A stretch of DNA of 64,000 bases from NCBI RefSeq assembly GCF_002741055.1, contig NZ_CP016809.1, forward strand, positions 3,574,501 to 3,638,500, given 5' to 3'. Under the pieces are notes generated by a model. It was given only the letters and a program-made list of their open reading frames with translations, was not told the DNA's origin and made no database searches. The position numbers and the translations under genes were made by a program. This document shows positions 61,620-64,000 of the stretch, one piece after another; position 1 is the stretch's first letter; each line of letters starts with the position of its first letter. Source of the stretch: Paenibacillus ihbetae (lineage in GTDB: Bacteria; Bacillota; Bacilli; Paenibacillales; Paenibacillaceae).

Positions 61620-63173
61620 TCAGCTCTCCGGGTCCAGCTGCTTGAGCGGCTCCGTCGCCGGCCCCTCCAGCACCTCGCCGTTATAGCTGTATCTGGAACC
61701 GTGACAAGGACAGTCCCAGGAACGCTCGCCTTCGTTCCACTCAACTTCGCAGCCCATATGCGTGCAGGTGGTGTCCACCAAAAACAGCTGGCCCTCTTCA
61801 TTCTTATACGCGCCGGCGCGCTGTCCGTTATGACGGACGACGGCGCCTTCTCCGTTCCGAAGCTCGGACATGTCCGCATCGGACATATCCATTTTGCCGG
61901 ACACCAGATCCTTCGCTACGGTCGCGTTTTGAACGATGAAGGTTTTGATGGCCGGATCCGCCTTAAACCGGGACGGGCTGAACAATTCGGCATACCGGTT
62001 ACCGGTCTCCAGGATGTGATCGCTGATGATGTGGGCCGCCAGCGTGCTTGTCGTCATGCCCCATTTCCGGTATCCCGTTGCTACCAGGATTCGATCCTGG
62101 TCCGATGTGATCGGTCCGATGTACGGGACTTTATCCAACGTAATCAAATCCTGCGCGGACCATCGGTAAGGGATGGAGATTGCCCCCAGCAGATTTCCTG
62201 CGAACACCTCCAGGTTCTCATAATGCTGATGGGTACAGATGCTCCGGCCTGTCGCATGATTCTCTCCGCCGACGATAACGAGCTCTTCGCCCTCGTACGA
62301 TGCGGATCGCAGGGAACGGGTCGGATTGTCCACGCTTAAATACATGCCGCCCGGATATGCGGTCTCCGGCTTAACGGCAATGGCATAGGACCGTTCAACG
62401 TGAAGCCTGGAGAAATAGAGGCCCTTGCCGTCATGAAAAGGGAAATGAGAGGCGGACACCGCGTAGTTACACGTAATGCGGTGGTTGCCCCGTTTGGTCT
62501 GGAGCGACAGCGGACCATCGGTCTCCACCTTTCCTCCGATGGTCGTATTTTCATAAATACGCCCGCCAAGCTCCAGAAACTTCTCGGTCAGATGCTTCAC
62601 GTAGTGCAAGGGGTGGAATCGGTATTGCCCCGGCATTTTCACGGCCCCGGTTACCTGAATCGGCAATGGAAGGCGATCTGTCCACTCTCCTGGAATGTCC
62701 AGCTTCTCGTAAGCCCGGTATTCCTGCTCCAGCTTCTCGAGCGTTTTGCCATCCTGCTCTGTATAGATGTAGGCATCCTCCAGCTTCAGACCGAACTTAT
62801 CTTCCTCTCCGCCAACGATATCCCTTATAAATTCAATGGCTTCCCGGTTCGCTTCATAATAGAGGCGCGCTTGCTCCTCTCCAAAGTGCTGGATCAGCTC
62901 ATGGTAAATCTGTCCGTGCTGAGCCGTAACCTTCGCGGTCGTATAACCGGTCGTTCCGTTGAATATTTTCCCTGCCTCAAGAAGCACGACAGCCTTCCCG
63001 GCCTTTGCCAGCAAATAGGCGGTCGTTATGCCCGTTATGCCTGCGCCGACTACCGCGACGTCCGTTTCAATATCCTCCGCGAGCCGCGGAAAGGAAGGGA
63101 GCTCCGTCGTTGCTCTCCACAGCGACTCGGGATACCGGGGCAATTGATGATACGATGTGCCCGATGGGTTCAT
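61620..63173 (-). CDS. FAD-dependent oxidoreductase with C-terminal Rieske domain
   Basis: A 517-residue fusion. Residues ~35-400 are a DAO-type FAD domain: TDVAVVGAGITGITTAYLLAKAG is the dinucleotide fold, TGYTTAKVTAQHG binds FAD, and ILVATGYRKWGMT closes the domain. Residues ~430-515 are a Rieske [2Fe-2S] module with CTHMGC and CPCHGS. No signal peptide is seen. The natural reaction of this common Bacillus/Paenibacillus family is unknown; the electron path FAD to Rieske is inferred. AAAGGAGG lies 6 bases before the ATG. It converges with the HExxH gene, and the 3' region between them holds that gene's terminator. Confidence 0.87.
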   Translation of the reverse strand: MNPSGTSYHQLPRYPESLWRATTELPSFPRLAEDIETDVAVVGAGITGITTAYLLAKAGKAVVLLEAGKIFNGTTGYTTAKVTAQHGQIYHELIQHFGEEQARLYYEANREAIEFIRDIVGGEEDKFGLKLEDAYIYTEQDGKTLEKLEQEYRAYEKLDIPGEWTDRLPLPIQVTGAVKMPGQYRFHPLHYVKHLTEKFLELGGRIYENTTIGGKVETDGPLSLQTKRGNHRITCNYAVSASHFPFHDGKGLYFSRLHVERSYAIAVKPETAYPGGMYLSVDNPTRSLRSASYEGEELVIVGGENHATGRSICTHQHYENLEVFAGNLLGAISIPYRWSAQDLITLDKVPYIGPITSDQDRILVATGYRKWGMTTSTLAAHIISDHILETGNRYAELFSPSRFKADPAIKTFIVQNATVAKDLVSGKMDMSDADMSELRNGEGAVVRHNGQRAGAYKNEEGQLFLVDTTCTHMGCEVEWNEGERSWDCPCHGSRYSYNGEVLEGPATEPLKQLDPES

Positions 63174-63414
63174 CTTGATTCCTCCTTTAGTCTCTCTATA
63201 AATTCAGATGCTGTTTCTCCAATACGCCTGTCCCCATTATTACCACATTCGACCAATTAGAAACGAGGAGAGCGGGTTGAATAAAGGGCGCTCTCCCGAA
63301 GCTTGGATTAGTGCCGCAAACTTTTCTGGTTGATTGTTAATAATTTGGGACATTTGTACAGAAAATAGAAGGACATGAACGGTTTGCTTGTCAATGATAA
63401 AGGAGGGATCGATC

Positions 63415-64000
63415 ATGGCCACCGACCAAAAGCTGCACGCCGAAGAAGCAAGGAAATGCCTGCAGGAGCAGTTGAAGAATATCGGGGACGTTGAGCAGCG
63501 GGAGCTGAAGAATGAAGAAGGGCATGCGCATCTCATCTACCTTAAGAGTATGTGCGACCCTATTCTGGTTAATGAAAATTTGATCAACCGATTCTATGAG
63601 CTGGACTCCATGGAGCTGTTCGAGCGATTTATCCGGTCGTTCCCGTCAAGCCTGGAGCCTAAGGATAAGCAGGAGCTGCTCCGCAATATGCTTAGAGGCT
63701 GCGTTGCGATCTTCATCCGCGACCGGGTGCTGCTGCTTGATGCCGTGCTGGTCAACGCGGGGGCCATCCAACCGGCAAGCACGGAGAATGTGATGCAGGG
63801 GCCGGACGATTCCTTTACGGAAAATATCGAGGTCAACTTGAACATGATCCGTCATCGGTATCAGACAACAGACCTGAAGACGGAGTTCATGACGGTCGGC
63901 CGGATCTCCCAGACCCGGCTCATCATTATGTATGACGAGACGAAAGTAGATCACTCGGTGCTAGAGGAGCTGAAGAAGCGTCTGTCCGAGCTCAAGACGG
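63415..64000 (+). CDS. GerA-family spore germination protein, 5' part
   Basis: The frame runs off the window edge after 195 codons. AKxxx-rich MATDQKLHAEEARKCL is followed by LKSMCDPILVNENLINRFYEL, IFIRDRVLLLDAVLVNAG and QGPDDSFTENIEVNLNMIRHR with KTEFMTVGR. The last parts match the cytoplasmic N-terminal domain of GerAA/GerKA germinant receptor A subunits and SpoVAF. Membrane helices should follow outside the window. AAAGGAGGG lies 7 bases before the ATG. GerBC-type partners would be expected downstream. No clear sigma-G promoter was seen; a stem-loop (63267-63296) lies upstream. Confidence 0.88.
   Translation, partial: MATDQKLHAEEARKCLQEQLKNIGDVEQRELKNEEGHAHLIYLKSMCDPILVNENLINRFYELDSMELFERFIRSFPSSLEPKDKQELLRNMLRGCVAIFIRDRVLLLDAVLVNAGAIQPASTENVMQGPDDSFTENIEVNLNMIRHRYQTTDLKTEFMTVGRISQTRLIIMYDETKVDHSVLEELKKRLSELKT

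Overview
The window is a 64 kb chromosomal segment from a spore-forming, fairly GC-rich Firmicute, most probably Paenibacillus or a close relative. The evidence is a GerA-type germination gene, a PdaA-type cortex deacetylase, an LtaS-type lipoteichoic acid synthase, LipL lipoyl relay, a cydABCD operon, a YesN-like membrane AraC regulator next to glycoside hydrolases, strong AGGAGG ribosome sites and many TTG/GTG starts. No rRNA, tRNA, prophage, transposase gene or CRISPR array was seen. The coding content is mostly core and carbohydrate/stress genes, with several regulatory elements visible between them.

Layout. 1-5563 (+): a glycan operon of GH29 alpha-fucosidase (cut by the window edge), CBM9-like protein, a large transglutaminase-fold protein and a GH18 enzyme. 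It ends at a strong terminator facing a membrane AraC regulator (-) whose leader carries a perfect cre box. 8397-12003 (-): tatC, tatA and a PhoX-like phosphatase, then lipL. 12272-16173 (+): cysK, then an ECF42-type sigma factor with its DGPF protein and a VOC protein, both preceded by the same TGTCGA-N17-CGTY promoter, then a DUF1801 protein. 16257-18342 (-): a 42-aa DUF4023 protein, an IsdG-type heme monooxygenase and a DUF418 membrane protein. 18484-22402 (+): OmpR-type response regulator, histidine kinase and an MFS carrier. 22501-24821 (+): promoter, purine riboswitch (guanine class by its key base) and adenine deaminase.

24988-31636 (+): two Rex/Fnr-like operators and cydABCD. Both ABC subunits (CydD, CydC) carry long low-complexity repeat inserts. 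31774-35882 (+): DUF2332 protein, a MITE-like structured repeat, fumC and an unknown membrane protein. 35991-39796 (-): a DUF1266 protein, a membrane J-like protein and an HscC-type Hsp70, the same trio that sits together in E. coli. 40090-47294 (-): an orphan PTS EIIC fused to an unknown domain, a CNNM/CorC transporter, a small secreted protein, LTA synthase and cidAB/lrgAB, with a divergent CidR-like LysR regulator. 48480-63173: catalase, IolW-like dehydrogenase, PdaA, a PD-(D/E)XK/Rad3-type helicase, a 24-aa ORF with its own promoter and terminator, RsgA, a MarR-regulated heterodimeric ABC exporter, a small IrrE-like HExxH protein and a DAO-Rieske protein (-). 63415-64000: the start of a gerA-family gene.

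The most interesting points are the repeat inserts in CydD/CydC, the ECF42 regulon with two visible promoters, the HscC/J/DUF1266 module, the riboswitch-adenine deaminase pairing, the 24-aa ORF transcript, and the covarying hairpins in the repeat upstream of fumC. Assignments come from reading motifs by eye; no database search was run.
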